From positions 2,480,001-2,544,000 of the forward strand of contig NZ_CP100595.1 of assembly GCF_024267655.1 (NCBI RefSeq): a stretch of 64,000 nt of DNA. Direction: 5' to 3'. Origin of the DNA: Arcobacter roscoffensis (GTDB taxonomy: Bacteria; Campylobacterota; Campylobacteria; Campylobacterales; Arcobacteraceae). The first letter of the stretch is position 1. Each line of letters starts with the position of its first letter. Shown in pieces: positions 43,112-53,024 of the stretch. The translations under genes and the position numbers were made by a program. Under the pieces are notes generated by a model that saw nothing but the letters and a program-made list of their open reading frames with translations, was not told where the DNA came from and did not search any database.

Positions 43112-44592
43112 TTATAATCCTTTATATCAATTGTTTTTAAATACTTGATAATATCTTTTTTTAGTATCTCAATATCTTCTTTATTCTCTTCAACACTAAA
43201 TATAAACTCATTTAGTTTTTTATCTTTATTTATATAAACACTTAAAACTTTTAAAAGTTCACTTGAAGTCTTAGATGATTTAACTTTTTTTATTAAAGGT
43301 ATATCATCAAGTTTTCTTGATTTTTTTAAATTTATAACATAATAATATAAACCTAATGTTAATAGTGTTGTAATAATACCTAAAGAAAAATATAAAATAT
43401 TATTGCTTATTGAACTTTTTTCAACAACTTTTACAATTTGTTTTTTTTCTACACTCTTTGGGGCTTTTTCTAAATTTGGTCTTATGTTATTTTGAAGATT
43501 CTTATTTTTTAAAATTTCTATATTAAAGCTTTTACTTATCTTTTTTATAATCTCTTTTTTATTTTTATCAAAATATAAAATTTCAAAAGAAGGTATATTA
43601 TAAGAGTCATTTGAAATTATAGTATAACTCTTTTCATAAAAGCCTTCATATTTACCATCTATATATTTTGTTTCAACCTTTGCTTTATTAGAATATATTT
43701 TTGCATTTGGAATATCAAAATCAAAATCTTTTATATCATCAAAATTCCCATTCCCCGAAATTTTAATAGTATAATTCACAGCATCTAAGGCATTTACACT
43801 TTTTTTATCTACACTTGCTTTTATATCAAAACTACCAACTAAGTCTACATTTTCAGGTAAAGGCTTTACTTGAAATTTTAAAGTATTTGAATAAATCTTT
43901 TTATTTGAGACACTATTTGTAAAAAAGCTCATGCTATTTCTTGAATTATCTACATATTGAGCGTCAATTCTTAAAGGCTCAATTGTAAGCTCACCACTTT
44001 TTTGAGGAAAAAGTAAAAACTTTAATTCTGTAACTATATAATCATCATCTTCATAATTCTTTTGATAATCAAGTTTTTTATACCAAAAACCTTTGAAGTT
44101 TGGATTTATAAAGGCTAGGTCAATTATTTGCATTTGTGATTTATATTTAAATTTTAACACTAATTCAAAAGTTTCTGATACATATAAATCATTTTTATTT
44201 GAAACTATTTCAAAATCAAAAATACCTGATTTACTTTTTTTAGGTATCCCTAAAACTATTTTTTTCTCTTTAGTCTCATAATCTTTACCATCAACACTAA
44301 ATTTTAATGAAGGGAAAATAAAATCATCTACAGGATAAAAAGAGTAAGCTCTTTTTATTTTCTTTGTAATTGTTGAATTTATAATTGAAGTAGAACTAGA
44401 ATTTGAAATAGTTGAAACTTTTTGCCCTGCTATCTCATCTATTTTAGGAAACTTTATATCTTCACCTTGAAGCTCCAAACTAAAAGTAAAAGCTTCATTT
44501 TTTATTGCAGTGTTTGGTAAATCTAGCTTTACATTTGCAAAAACACTTGAAAGAAATAAAAAAAACAGAATTATAAATCTAATTTTTTTCAT
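43108..44592 (-). CDS. BatD-like exported protein
   Basis: A 494-residue protein with an N-terminal signal peptide (ILFFLFLSSVFA), a large beta-rich extracytoplasmic region of repeated Ig-like modules (for example PNTAIKNEAFTFSLELQG, and later VNALDAVNYTIKISGNGNFDDI), one late TM helix (about 398-420), and a cytoplasmic tail. This matches BatD of the Bacteroides aerotolerance (Bat) operon family, whose exact role is unknown. The usual partners BatA/BatB with VWA domains and a MoxR ATPase are not in the window. It starts 2 bp after flhA, and so is read with the flagellar genes. Confidence 0.7.
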   Translation of the reverse strand: MKKIRFIILFFLFLSSVFANVKLDLPNTAIKNEAFTFSLELQGEDIKFPKIDEIAGQKVSTISNSSSTSIINSTITKKIKRAYSFYPVDDFIFPSLKFSVDGKDYETKEKKIVLGIPKKSKSGIFDFEIVSNKNDLYVSETFELVLKFKYKSQMQIIDLAFINPNFKGFWYKKLDYQKNYEDDDYIVTELKFLLFPQKSGELTIEPLRIDAQYVDNSRNSMSFFTNSVSNKKIYSNTLKFQVKPLPENVDLVGSFDIKASVDKKSVNALDAVNYTIKISGNGNFDDIKDFDFDIPNAKIYSNKAKVETKYIDGKYEGFYEKSYTIISNDSYNIPSFEILYFDKNKKEIIKKISKSFNIEILKNKNLQNNIRPNLEKAPKSVEKKQIVKVVEKSSISNNILYFSLGIITTLLTLGLYYYVINLKKSRKLDDIPLIKKVKSSKTSSELLKVLSVYINKDKKLNEFIFSVEENKEDIEILKKDIIKYLKTIDIKDYK

Positions 44593-44594
44593 GC

Positions 44595-46721
44595 TTAGAA
44601 CTCCAATGTTCCTTCAATAGCAAAGTTTGCTCTTGAATCTAATTCAGCGTGTGATAATACAGCTACTTGTAGACCAAATTTTTCATATATTTCAGATATT
44701 CTTTTTCTAAGTGATGGATCAACTACCATTGCAACTTTACTATAACCTTTAGCCTCTATTTGCTCAATTAAATCTTTTGTATGAGTCACAAGATTATTTA
44801 TTTCAGCAATTGATAACATAAGCTGTGTAGCACCGTGTTGGTCTTGTAGTTTTCCTATAAACTGCTGTTCTAATTCAGGCTTGATGGTAACAATATGTAA
44901 AATCCCATCATTATCCACGTACTTTTGAGTAATTAGTCTATAAAGTTTTGATCTTACATGCTCAAGTAAAACATCTGGTGCTTTAGTAAATTCTGCAATA
45001 TCTGCAATAGCTTCAATAATTGTCAACATATCAACAATGGGTATCTTCTCATGAAGTAAATCTTTACTTACTTTTAATAAAGTACCATATGATGTGACTT
45101 TCATAGCTTCCTCAACTACTATTGGGAAATCTTTTTTTAACCTGTCGATAATATCAACAATATCTTGTCTTGTGATAATATCTTCAGCGTGCTTTTTAAT
45201 AATCTCTGAAATATGAGTTGAAATAATTGTTGGCGCATCTACAACTGTAAAACCTTTCATTAAAGCTTCTTCTTTTAAATCTTGTGAAATCCAAGTTGCA
45301 TCAAGATTAAATACAGGCTCTTTAACTTTTAAACCTCTAAGTTTTTCTGTACCCAATCCACCCATTGCAAGAAGTTTATCAGTCTCTACTCTACCTTTAA
45401 CTAAAGGAATCCTTTTTAAATATAATTGATACTCATTTGGACCAATACTAGCATCATCAGATATCCTGATTTGAGGAATTATAAAACCTAATTCTCCTGC
45501 TATTGTTTTTCTAATTGCTTTAATTTTATCCAGTAATTCTGAGTTTCCTTGAACTAATTGAAGAAGTCTAATTCCAAGCTTTAACTCTAAAACTTCCATT
45601 TTCATAATAGTTTCAATATTTTGCTCTTCATTTGCAGCTGCTGCTTGTTTTTTCTTTTCTTTTATAGTTTCAATGTCATCAGTTATTTTTGTTTTAGACT
45701 TTGCAGCTTCTTCTGGTTGTGTTTTAAAGAATCTTGTAATAGCATTGTCTTGTTCATTTTCAATCATACTTATCGTATAACCTATAAATATCATCATAGC
45801 ACCCATAACAACTAAAATACCAGTAGGGAAACCAGGAACAAAACCAAAAAGAATCATACCGATACCAACCAATACTAAAGCTTTTGAGTCTTTAACAAGT
45901 TGCATAACTGATTGATTTGCAAACTTATCTTCATCCATATTAGATCGCGTAATAATAATAGCAGTTGCAGTTGATAAAATAAGTGCTGGAATTTGAGCTA
46001 CTAAACCATCACCAATAGTTAAAATTGTATAAATCTCACCGCTTTCACTAACTGTCATATCATGTTGAAAAAGACCTATTAATAATCCACCAATTAAATT
46101 TACTAAAGTAATAATAATACCAGCTACGGCATCACCTTTTACAAATTTAGATGACCCATCCATAGCTCCATAAAAGTTTGCTTCTGATATTAATGATTTT
46201 CTTCTTTCTTGTGCTTGTACATCGTCAATAAAACCTGCATTTAAATCAGCATCAATTGCCATTTGCTTACCAGGCATTGAATCAAGATTAAATCTTGCTG
46301 TAACCTCAGCAACTCTTGTAGCACCTTTAGTTACAACCATAAAGTTAATAAGTACTAAAATGATAAATACAATAATACCAATTACCATATTTCCACCAAC
46401 AACAAACTCACCAAAAGCCGAAATAATAGAACTTACAGCATCAGGACCATTATGTCCCTCACTTAAAATAGATCTTGTAGTTGCAATATTTAAGGACAGC
46501 CTAAATAGTGCTAATATAAGTATAATTGTTGGAAAAGTTGTTAAGTCTGAGGGTTTATGTATATATAATGAGATTAATAAAATAAGTAATGACAAAGACA
46601 AAGATATTACTAAAAAGAAATCTAATATCCCCTTTGAAAGGGGAACAATAATAATTACTAATATAGATACAAATAATGCAACTACAAATAAATCTTTCGA
46701 GAATATCTTTCTTATGTTCAT
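44595..46721 (-). CDS. flhA: Flagellar type III export gate protein FlhA
   Basis: Core export-gate component that forms the cytoplasmic nonameric ring. The N-terminal half has about eight TM helices and the FHIPEP-type segment (FRLSLNIATTRSILSEGHNG, then RFNLDSMPGKQMAIDADLNA). The C-terminal half (about 360-708) is the cytoplasmic substrate-docking domain, with QLYLKRIPLVKG-like and MVVDPSLRKRI segments. At 708 residues the length is typical. It lies 28 bp after flgL and 2 bp before the BatD-like gene. The identification is firm. Confidence 0.97.
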   Translation of the reverse strand: MNIRKIFSKDLFVVALFVSILVIIIVPLSKGILDFFLVISLSLSLLILLISLYIHKPSDLTTFPTIILILALFRLSLNIATTRSILSEGHNGPDAVSSIISAFGEFVVGGNMVIGIIVFIILVLINFMVVTKGATRVAEVTARFNLDSMPGKQMAIDADLNAGFIDDVQAQERRKSLISEANFYGAMDGSSKFVKGDAVAGIIITLVNLIGGLLIGLFQHDMTVSESGEIYTILTIGDGLVAQIPALILSTATAIIITRSNMDEDKFANQSVMQLVKDSKALVLVGIGMILFGFVPGFPTGILVVMGAMMIFIGYTISMIENEQDNAITRFFKTQPEEAAKSKTKITDDIETIKEKKKQAAAANEEQNIETIMKMEVLELKLGIRLLQLVQGNSELLDKIKAIRKTIAGELGFIIPQIRISDDASIGPNEYQLYLKRIPLVKGRVETDKLLAMGGLGTEKLRGLKVKEPVFNLDATWISQDLKEEALMKGFTVVDAPTIISTHISEIIKKHAEDIITRQDIVDIIDRLKKDFPIVVEEAMKVTSYGTLLKVSKDLLHEKIPIVDMLTIIEAIADIAEFTKAPDVLLEHVRSKLYRLITQKYVDNDGILHIVTIKPELEQQFIGKLQDQHGATQLMLSIAEINNLVTHTKDLIEQIEAKGYSKVAMVVDPSLRKRISEIYEKFGLQVAVLSHAELDSRANFAIEGTLEF

Positions 46722-46749
46722 TTACGACTTTAACTTTTAATTTAAATAA

Positions 46750-47904
46750 TTATCTAATAAAATTAACTAATGATAATTCATTAGTCTTATTTATTGTTGA
46801 ATATAAAGCTGTGAAAGTTAACTCTAAAGCTTTAGCTTCAACAGCAACTTTTGCTAAATCAGCTGCTGCAATTTCTTGAAACATAATATCATATTGTGTA
46901 ATTTTTGCAGAAATTTTCTCTTCTGAAATTTCAAATACTCTGTTTCTTCCACCAAGTTCTGCATGGGCAACGTTTACTGCATCATAAGCACTATTTATAC
47001 TATCTAGTCCTTCTGTTAAAGCAGCATCAGCAACTGCATCACTTACAGGATTTCCATCTGAATCAACTTTATTCAAAGCATTTACGACATTATCTATTTC
47101 ATCAAATATATTTGTTTTTGCTTCAAACTTAGTTCCATCTACATTTGGTGTAGTAATTTGATATGGATACTTAGCAGCATTAGCTCCAGCGTTTGGAGTA
47201 ACCGTTAACTCATCAGTTGTAGCATTTCCATTAAAATCATATCTAACTAACTTTGTAGGAGCAGTCGTAGAATCTGGCTTCCACTCAAAGCCATCTTGGT
47301 CAACTATTCTTTGAGATGTTGAGAACTCTAAAGTATCTGCTTTTGTTGCAGTATCTGTAGAATACATCATCATATCAAAACCATTTACACCTTTTTGTCT
47401 ATATGATCCCTCATCAACTGCAATTTTCCTTAAGTGATTATCTCCATTGTAGCTAACTTCACCAGTTGTAGGATCTTGTGTAAAAGAAGCAATTGAAGAA
47501 TCTGAACCTGAAAATAAATATTCTCCATCAATTTTTGTATTGGCTAAATCCAAGATATTTTGCTTAACTCCGGCAACACTAACTGCAATTGCTTTTTTAC
47601 CCTCATCTGTTGTTGTATCTGTATTAGCTTTTAAAAGCTCACTTTTTACTTGCTCTAACAAGTTTTTTATTTCAGCAATAGCTGAATCAGATACATTGTT
47701 ATGAACAGTTGTTTTATTTAGCTGATCTTGAATTCCTTCAAAAGTTTTTATTTTATCTTCAACAAAAATTTGTCTAGTAAATAAAACAGCATCATCACTA
47801 CCATTGTCAATTTTTTTACCTGTACTTGATTGATAAGATATTCTTTGTTGTTCAGCATTTAATCTATCTAATCTATGTAATGTTACTTCTGTTTGATTAA
47901 TCAT
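46750..47904 (-). CDS. flgL: Flagellar hook-filament junction protein FlgL
   Basis: HAP3, which joins the hook to the filament. The N terminus (LHRLDRLNAEQQRISYQSSTG then NGSDDAV) and the helical D1 segment KTTVHNNVSDSAIAEIKNLL correspond to the flagellin-fold D0/D1 of FlgL. The KIDGEYLFSGSDSSIASFT segment is diagnostic. The C terminus ends LTFTALYSTINKTNELSLVNF. At 384 residues it is longer than the enterobacterial protein because of its central domain. Its start overlaps the fliI stop by 4 bp. Confidence 0.92.
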   Translation of the reverse strand: MINQTEVTLHRLDRLNAEQQRISYQSSTGKKIDNGSDDAVLFTRQIFVEDKIKTFEGIQDQLNKTTVHNNVSDSAIAEIKNLLEQVKSELLKANTDTTTDEGKKAIAVSVAGVKQNILDLANTKIDGEYLFSGSDSSIASFTQDPTTGEVSYNGDNHLRKIAVDEGSYRQKGVNGFDMMMYSTDTATKADTLEFSTSQRIVDQDGFEWKPDSTTAPTKLVRYDFNGNATTDELTVTPNAGANAAKYPYQITTPNVDGTKFEAKTNIFDEIDNVVNALNKVDSDGNPVSDAVADAALTEGLDSINSAYDAVNVAHAELGGRNRVFEISEEKISAKITQYDIMFQEIAAADLAKVAVEAKALELTFTALYSTINKTNELSLVNFIR

Positions 47905-49205
47905 TGTAATACCTTTCTGAACATTTGTATAATATCATTGAAATTATACCGTTCTTGTGTACCTTGAGTTAGAAACTCTCTTATTTGCTCTTTTTTAGCC
48001 ATGGCATTATCTAATTCTGGATCCATTCCAGGTTTATATGCACCTACTCTAACTAAAACTTCATTCTCTTTTATTAATGATAATACTCTTTTTAACTTTA
48101 AAAAGCCATTATAATGCTCTTTATCAACTACTTTGTCCATTACCCTAGAAGCTGATTTTAGAAGATTTATAGGAGGATAAAAACCTTGCTCGGTTAATTC
48201 TCTTGTAAGAACAATATGCCCATCTAAAATAGATCTACTTTGATCAGCAATTGGGTCATTCATATCATCCCCATCTACAAGAACTGTAAAAAATGCAGTT
48301 AATGAGCCTTTATCATTATTACCTGCACGCTCCATTAATTGTGGTAAAAGTGCAAATACTGACGGTGGATAACCTCTACTTACAGGAGGTTCACCTGTAC
48401 TTAAACCTATCTCTCTTTGAGCCATAGCAAATCTAGTAACTGAGTCCATCATAAGTAAAACATCATGACCCTTATCTCTAAAAAATTCTGCAATTGCCAT
48501 AGCAGTGAAAGCTCCGTATTTTCTCATAAGTGCTGACTCATCAGAAGTTGCTGCAATAATAACAGTGTTTTCTAGATTATTATCAAGATTATAGTGAATA
48601 AACTCAGGTATTTCACGACCCCGTTCACCAATAAGTGCTACTACTTTTATTTGTGCTTCACAACCTTTTACAATCATTCCCATAAGTGTTGATTTACCAA
48701 CACCAGAACCTGCAAAAATACCTACTTTTTGACCTTTTCCTGATGTTAACATTGAGTCAATAGATTTTACACCTGTAGAAAATCTTTCATCAATTATTCC
48801 CCTATCAAGTGGAGCCATTGATAGTTTATTTATTGCAGATGTTTCATGTAAATCTTTTATTTTTCCCTTATCATCAATTGGATCACCTAAGGCATTTACA
48901 ACTCTTCCTAAAAGCCCATATCCACACTTTACTGACAGACCTTCTTTTTGTAAATAAACCTTATCATGTATTCTAAAACCATCAATAAATGAAAATGGAA
49001 CTATTGTAAAATCACTTCCATTTATAGAAGCAATCATTCCTAAAACTGTGTATAAATGTTGAACTGATTCAATCTTTACAATATCACCAACAGCAACTTC
49101 CAAACCAGTTGCTGTAACTGTTGTACTAGAAATGTTTTTAATTCTTCCAAAGGCAACTGATAAATCACTTGATTCAATATTACTAATTAACTTATCTAAA
49201 TCCAT
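47901..49205 (-). CDS. fliI: Flagellum-specific ATPase FliI
   Basis: ATPase of the flagellar type III export apparatus, related to the F1 beta subunit. The Walker A is GIFAGSGVGKST (163-174), the Walker B strand DVLLMMDSVTRFAMAQREI, and the family tag TGEPPVSRGYPPSVFALLPQ. At 434 residues the length is typical. It overlaps its upstream TPR neighbour by one base and flgL by 4. The identification is firm. Confidence 0.97.
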   Translation of the reverse strand: MDLDKLISNIESSDLSVAFGRIKNISSTTVTATGLEVAVGDIVKIESVQHLYTVLGMIASINGSDFTIVPFSFIDGFRIHDKVYLQKEGLSVKCGYGLLGRVVNALGDPIDDKGKIKDLHETSAINKLSMAPLDRGIIDERFSTGVKSIDSMLTSGKGQKVGIFAGSGVGKSTLMGMIVKGCEAQIKVVALIGERGREIPEFIHYNLDNNLENTVIIAATSDESALMRKYGAFTAMAIAEFFRDKGHDVLLMMDSVTRFAMAQREIGLSTGEPPVSRGYPPSVFALLPQLMERAGNNDKGSLTAFFTVLVDGDDMNDPIADQSRSILDGHIVLTRELTEQGFYPPINLLKSASRVMDKVVDKEHYNGFLKLKRVLSLIKENEVLVRVGAYKPGMDPELDNAMAKKEQIREFLTQGTQERYNFNDIIQMFRKVLQ

Positions 49206-51199
49206 TACATCTCATCACACATTTTTTTATATAAACTATCAACTGAACCCTCTACTTCTTTACATCTTGTAATATACTCTTGTTTTTTTGCTTTATTATT
49301 TTGTAAATCATATATATTGATTAAATCATAATAAATCTTTACCTCATCATTTGCTTTTATTCTTCTTGTATTTTCTAAACCTTCAAGCAAATAATCCTTT
49401 GATTTATCTATATTATTTTTATCTTCTTCTAATTTAGAAAGAGCCATTTCAACAAATGGTGAGTATATATAAGCTTTTATTTCTTTTTGCTTTTTATAAA
49501 GTTTATTTAAAATATCTATTGCTTCATCTTTTTTAGAGTGTTTTAAAAGATAAAAATAGTAATCATAATAAAAATCAACTATTAAAGGATTAGATTCATT
49601 TTTCTTTACATAATCTTCATTTCTACTAGTATAAGAGAAAAACTTATCTAAAGCTAAACTATCATTTTGAAGTTTAATGATTTTATATCTAGTCAAAAAC
49701 TCTTGTGCTAAAACACCTTTATTATTTACCATTTCTACTTTTGCAGAAAAATCTAATGCTTCATCATAAAGATTTAAAGCTAATGCCATTTTTTCTAAAT
49801 ATAAATATATATTTGCATCTCTACTTGTATTAAATGTACTTTTAATTTGGTCATATGCTCTTTCATAAGGTACATCTATTAAACACTCAAAAAATTTATA
49901 CTTAACACTATCATCTTCAATTAATCTTTCTAAAGTAGAGTTTCTCGATGTTTTTAGTGCATCATTTAAAGCAAAACATTTATCTTCATTTAAAAGCATT
50001 TTTATTCTATCTATATTAACTTCATCAAAAATTGCATTCATTGATTCATATCCAAATCTTTTTGCAATTGTATTTGAAATAGTTTTATAAATTTTCTTTT
50101 TTCTTAATATATCATCAAATCTTTTTGCTTCTTTTTCATTAATTAGCTCTTGAAGTAATGCTTTTTGTTGCATTGATTCAGAATTTTCATACTTTTGAGA
50201 AATAACAGTAGTTTTCAAAATATTCTGTCTCATTAAAATTTCATCTATATACATTTTAGATTTTTGCAAATAAGCACCTTGTGAATAGTCATTAATAATA
50301 TCAGTATATAAAGCTTTTGCTTTTTCTAAATAGTAATTAGTTCTATCATACATAAGCATATATGTATTTGCAAGCTTAAATTTAAAGTCTTCAATTGACT
50401 CTTCTTTTGTAGTTCTATTTAATAACTCTTTTAAAATATTCGCTGCATGTTCTGGCATTCCAGCTTTTATTAGTTTATTTATTTTTCTATTTGCTAAGTA
50501 TGAATCATTTGCATAAAAGTCAATATTGTTTTTAAGTACTTGCGATATTAATTCATTTGCTTTTTCATAATCTTCTGTAAATATATATAAATCAAATAGC
50601 TCATTTGCAACAATTGTTGCAACTTCTTTATCTTTAGTTTTAGCTAAAATTTCATATAAAATCCTAATAGCCATTTTTGGTTCTTGCTGATATTTATAAA
50701 CCTTAGCTAAAGCTATTTTACCTCTTGTTTTTATAATTTTATCATTAAAGTTATTTACTATAATTTCTGCAAAATATTTAGCATCTTTTGACCTATTTGA
50801 TTCAAGTTTTAAATCAACTAAAAGTTCATAAGCTTTTGGTAAATCATACTCATTGATTTGCGCTGAGTTAATAGCTTTTTCCAAAACCTTTGCAGCATCA
50901 ACTATAAACCTTTTTGACTCTTTTTTTAGAGACAATTCACTGTATATAATAATAATATCTGAGTTTAAAACCTTTAATCTATTTTTGTCTTTAAAACTTT
51001 TTATTTGGGCATAAGCTTCATCAATTTTTCCATCTTTTGCTAATTGTCTTGCATTTTGTATCAAATCAAAACCATCACTAATTTCTTGTTTTCTTTGCTC
51101 TGATATTTGAGCCCCAGAAGAGTTTATAAAACTGTAATAAAAATCTTTTTTTGCATATAGGAAATTTATGAATAAGAAAACTATAATTAAAAATTTCAA
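49205..51199 (-). CDS. Periplasmic TPR-type solenoid protein in the flagellar operon (PflA-like candidate)
   Basis: A 664-residue protein with a signal peptide (LIIVFLFINFLYAKK), followed almost entirely by helical repeats of TPR/Sel-like character (for example KVYKYQQEPKMAIRILYEIL and YLYLEKMALALNLYDEALDF). It sits between flhB and fliI with 3-bp and 1-bp junctions, so a flagellar role is very likely. Campylobacterota motors contain the periplasmic TPR protein PflA, which scaffolds stator rings. Size, export signal and repeat type fit that role, but homology was not tested and other functions are possible. Confidence 0.65.
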   Translation of the reverse strand: MKFLIIVFLFINFLYAKKDFYYSFINSSGAQISEQRKQEISDGFDLIQNARQLAKDGKIDEAYAQIKSFKDKNRLKVLNSDIIIIYSELSLKKESKRFIVDAAKVLEKAINSAQINEYDLPKAYELLVDLKLESNRSKDAKYFAEIIVNNFNDKIIKTRGKIALAKVYKYQQEPKMAIRILYEILAKTKDKEVATIVANELFDLYIFTEDYEKANELISQVLKNNIDFYANDSYLANRKINKLIKAGMPEHAANILKELLNRTTKEESIEDFKFKLANTYMLMYDRTNYYLEKAKALYTDIINDYSQGAYLQKSKMYIDEILMRQNILKTTVISQKYENSESMQQKALLQELINEKEAKRFDDILRKKKIYKTISNTIAKRFGYESMNAIFDEVNIDRIKMLLNEDKCFALNDALKTSRNSTLERLIEDDSVKYKFFECLIDVPYERAYDQIKSTFNTSRDANIYLYLEKMALALNLYDEALDFSAKVEMVNNKGVLAQEFLTRYKIIKLQNDSLALDKFFSYTSRNEDYVKKNESNPLIVDFYYDYYFYLLKHSKKDEAIDILNKLYKKQKEIKAYIYSPFVEMALSKLEEDKNNIDKSKDYLLEGLENTRRIKANDEVKIYYDLINIYDLQNNKAKKQEYITRCKEVEGSVDSLYKKMCDEM

Positions 51200-51202
51200 A
51201 AT

Positions 51203-52255
51203 CTACCTTTTATTCTTTTTTAGTTCATATACATATGAGAAAATTTCTGCCAATGTTTTATAAAATTCACTTGGAACTTGCTGGTCTACCTCTATTTGGT
51301 CAAACAATGCTCTTGCTAATGCAGGATTTTCAATAATTGGAATATCATTCTCTTTTGCAATATCTTTTATTTTTATAGCTAAAAAATCGATACCCTTAGC
51401 TATCATTTTTGGTGCAGCATCAACACTATTATCATATTTCATTGCTATTGCGTAATGAGTGGGATTTGTAATTACAACATCCGCATCAGGAACATCTGAC
51501 ATCATTCTTTTTTGTGCCATTTGCATTTGTATTCTTCTAATACGCCCTTTAACTTGAGGATCACCATCCATATTTTTAAATTCATCTTTTATCTCTTGTT
51601 TACTCATTTTAAGAGACTTAATATAATAATGTCTTGTAAAATAAAAATCAATTATAGCAAAAATAATTATAATAAGTAATATAGCTGCTAGAAAATAGCC
51701 CGTTAACTCTATCATAGTATTTATGGTACCCTTCGTTTCTTGATCCATCATCGCAAGCATCATTTCACCTGTAAAAAGGAAAAGTACTACCATTACAGCC
51801 ATAATAATTATTAGTTTTAATGTTAACTTAAAAGCTTCTATGACCTTTTTTAAACCAAATACATTTTTCATTCCCTTAATTGGGTCTAATTTTTGCAAAT
51901 CTAATTTTATTGGTGTTACAATCATTCCAAACTGCACCCAATTAAAAATTAAAGCTAAAACAAAAACCAAAATAAAAATAGGTGCTAAAGCTTTAAATGT
52001 TGCCATTGTTACAGAATAAGTTAAGGAGTAAAATATTGTATTATCCATTTCTTGACCAATTAAGTTATAACAATACATCATTAGTTTTTTTATTTCAAAC
52101 ATTGCAGATGATGAAAAAAATAATAAATATAAAGACCCAAAGAAAAGTATAGCAGCCCCTGTTACTTCCATGGACTTAGCAACATTACCTTCATTTTTAG
52201 CATCTTCTATTTTTTTGGGTGTGGGTTCTTCGGTTTTTTCGTCTTCATCAGCCAT
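51203..52255 (-). CDS. flhB: Flagellar export gate protein FlhB
   Basis: Membrane protein that switches export substrate from rod/hook to filament. The N-terminal acidic, charged segment (DEKTEEPTPKKIEDAKNEGN) is typical, followed by four TM helices and the cytoplasmic domain with the autocleavage site N264-P-T-H in VVITNPTHYAIAMKY. The C terminus has IENPALARALFDQIEVDQQV. At 350 residues it is normal. It lies 13 bp after fliR. The identification is firm. Confidence 0.97.
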   Translation of the reverse strand: MADEDEKTEEPTPKKIEDAKNEGNVAKSMEVTGAAILFFGSLYLLFFSSSAMFEIKKLMMYCYNLIGQEMDNTIFYSLTYSVTMATFKALAPIFILVFVLALIFNWVQFGMIVTPIKLDLQKLDPIKGMKNVFGLKKVIEAFKLTLKLIIIMAVMVVLFLFTGEMMLAMMDQETKGTINTMIELTGYFLAAILLIIIIFAIIDFYFTRHYYIKSLKMSKQEIKDEFKNMDGDPQVKGRIRRIQMQMAQKRMMSDVPDADVVITNPTHYAIAMKYDNSVDAAPKMIAKGIDFLAIKIKDIAKENDIPIIENPALARALFDQIEVDQQVPSEFYKTLAEIFSYVYELKKNKR

Positions 52256-52268
52256 TATACTATCCTAC

Positions 52269-53018
52269 TTATTGAAACTTTGAGAGGAAATATTCTGTAA
52301 ATGTTTCTGTAAATACTTCCATTCCAAACATTAAAAATAAAAAAATTAAACCAAATTTCATTTGAAATGTAATAACAAAAGGTGAAAATGCTGGCATAGA
52401 TTTTGTTCCATAACCATAATATAAATCCATAATAAAACCAATAAAAAACAAAGGTAAAGCAAAAGCAAAAGCAAAGGCAAACATTCTTTTTATTTCATCA
52501 ATTGCTAGTTGAATGCCATCATAGGAGAATATATCAAAAGAACCTAAATGAATCATAGAAAAACTTTTAACTAGCATTACTATGGTCATTTCATACATTC
52601 CTGTTTGAAAAAACAGTGCAATAATTATCCAATACAAAAGCTTTGATACTAAACCTTCCTGAGAACCCGTAGAGGGGTCAAACATCATAGCCATTGATAA
52701 AGCAGTAGAATATCCAACAAAGTCACCAATAATTTTAACAGCAGCAAACATAATTTGGAATAATAAAGAGGCAATAGCTCCCAGTGTTATTTCAGATATA
52801 AGTCCTATTATAAAAGTTTCTTGATTAATTGCAGTTGTAATATCTACAACTGGAAATAAAAATACTGTCATATAAAAAGCAAAGGCTATTCTAATTCTAA
52901 CACTTACAGCGGCATCACCAAATATTGGCATAAATGCAACAAAGGCTAAAATTCTTGCAAGAAGTAGTAGAAATTCATAGACTACATTTTCATTTAGTAA
53001 AGAGAGAAAGGCTTCCAT
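52269..53018 (-). CDS. fliR: Flagellar export gate protein FliR
   Basis: A 249-residue integral membrane protein of the export gate (FliP/FliQ/FliR complex), with about six TM helices. Family segments include PIFGDAAVSVRIRIAFA, GLISEITLGAIASLLFQIMF, DFVGYSTALSMAMMFDPSTG and the C-terminal FVITFQMKFGLIFLFLMF. Position directly before flhB follows the usual order. It starts 6 bp after fliK. The identification is firm. Confidence 0.95.
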   Translation of the reverse strand: MEAFLSLLNENVVYEFLLLLARILAFVAFMPIFGDAAVSVRIRIAFAFYMTVFLFPVVDITTAINQETFIIGLISEITLGAIASLLFQIMFAAVKIIGDFVGYSTALSMAMMFDPSTGSQEGLVSKLLYWIIIALFFQTGMYEMTIVMLVKSFSMIHLGSFDIFSYDGIQLAIDEIKRMFAFAFAFALPLFFIGFIMDLYYGYGTKSMPAFSPFVITFQMKFGLIFLFLMFGMEVFTETFTEYFLSKFQ

Positions 53019-53024
53019 TAATTA

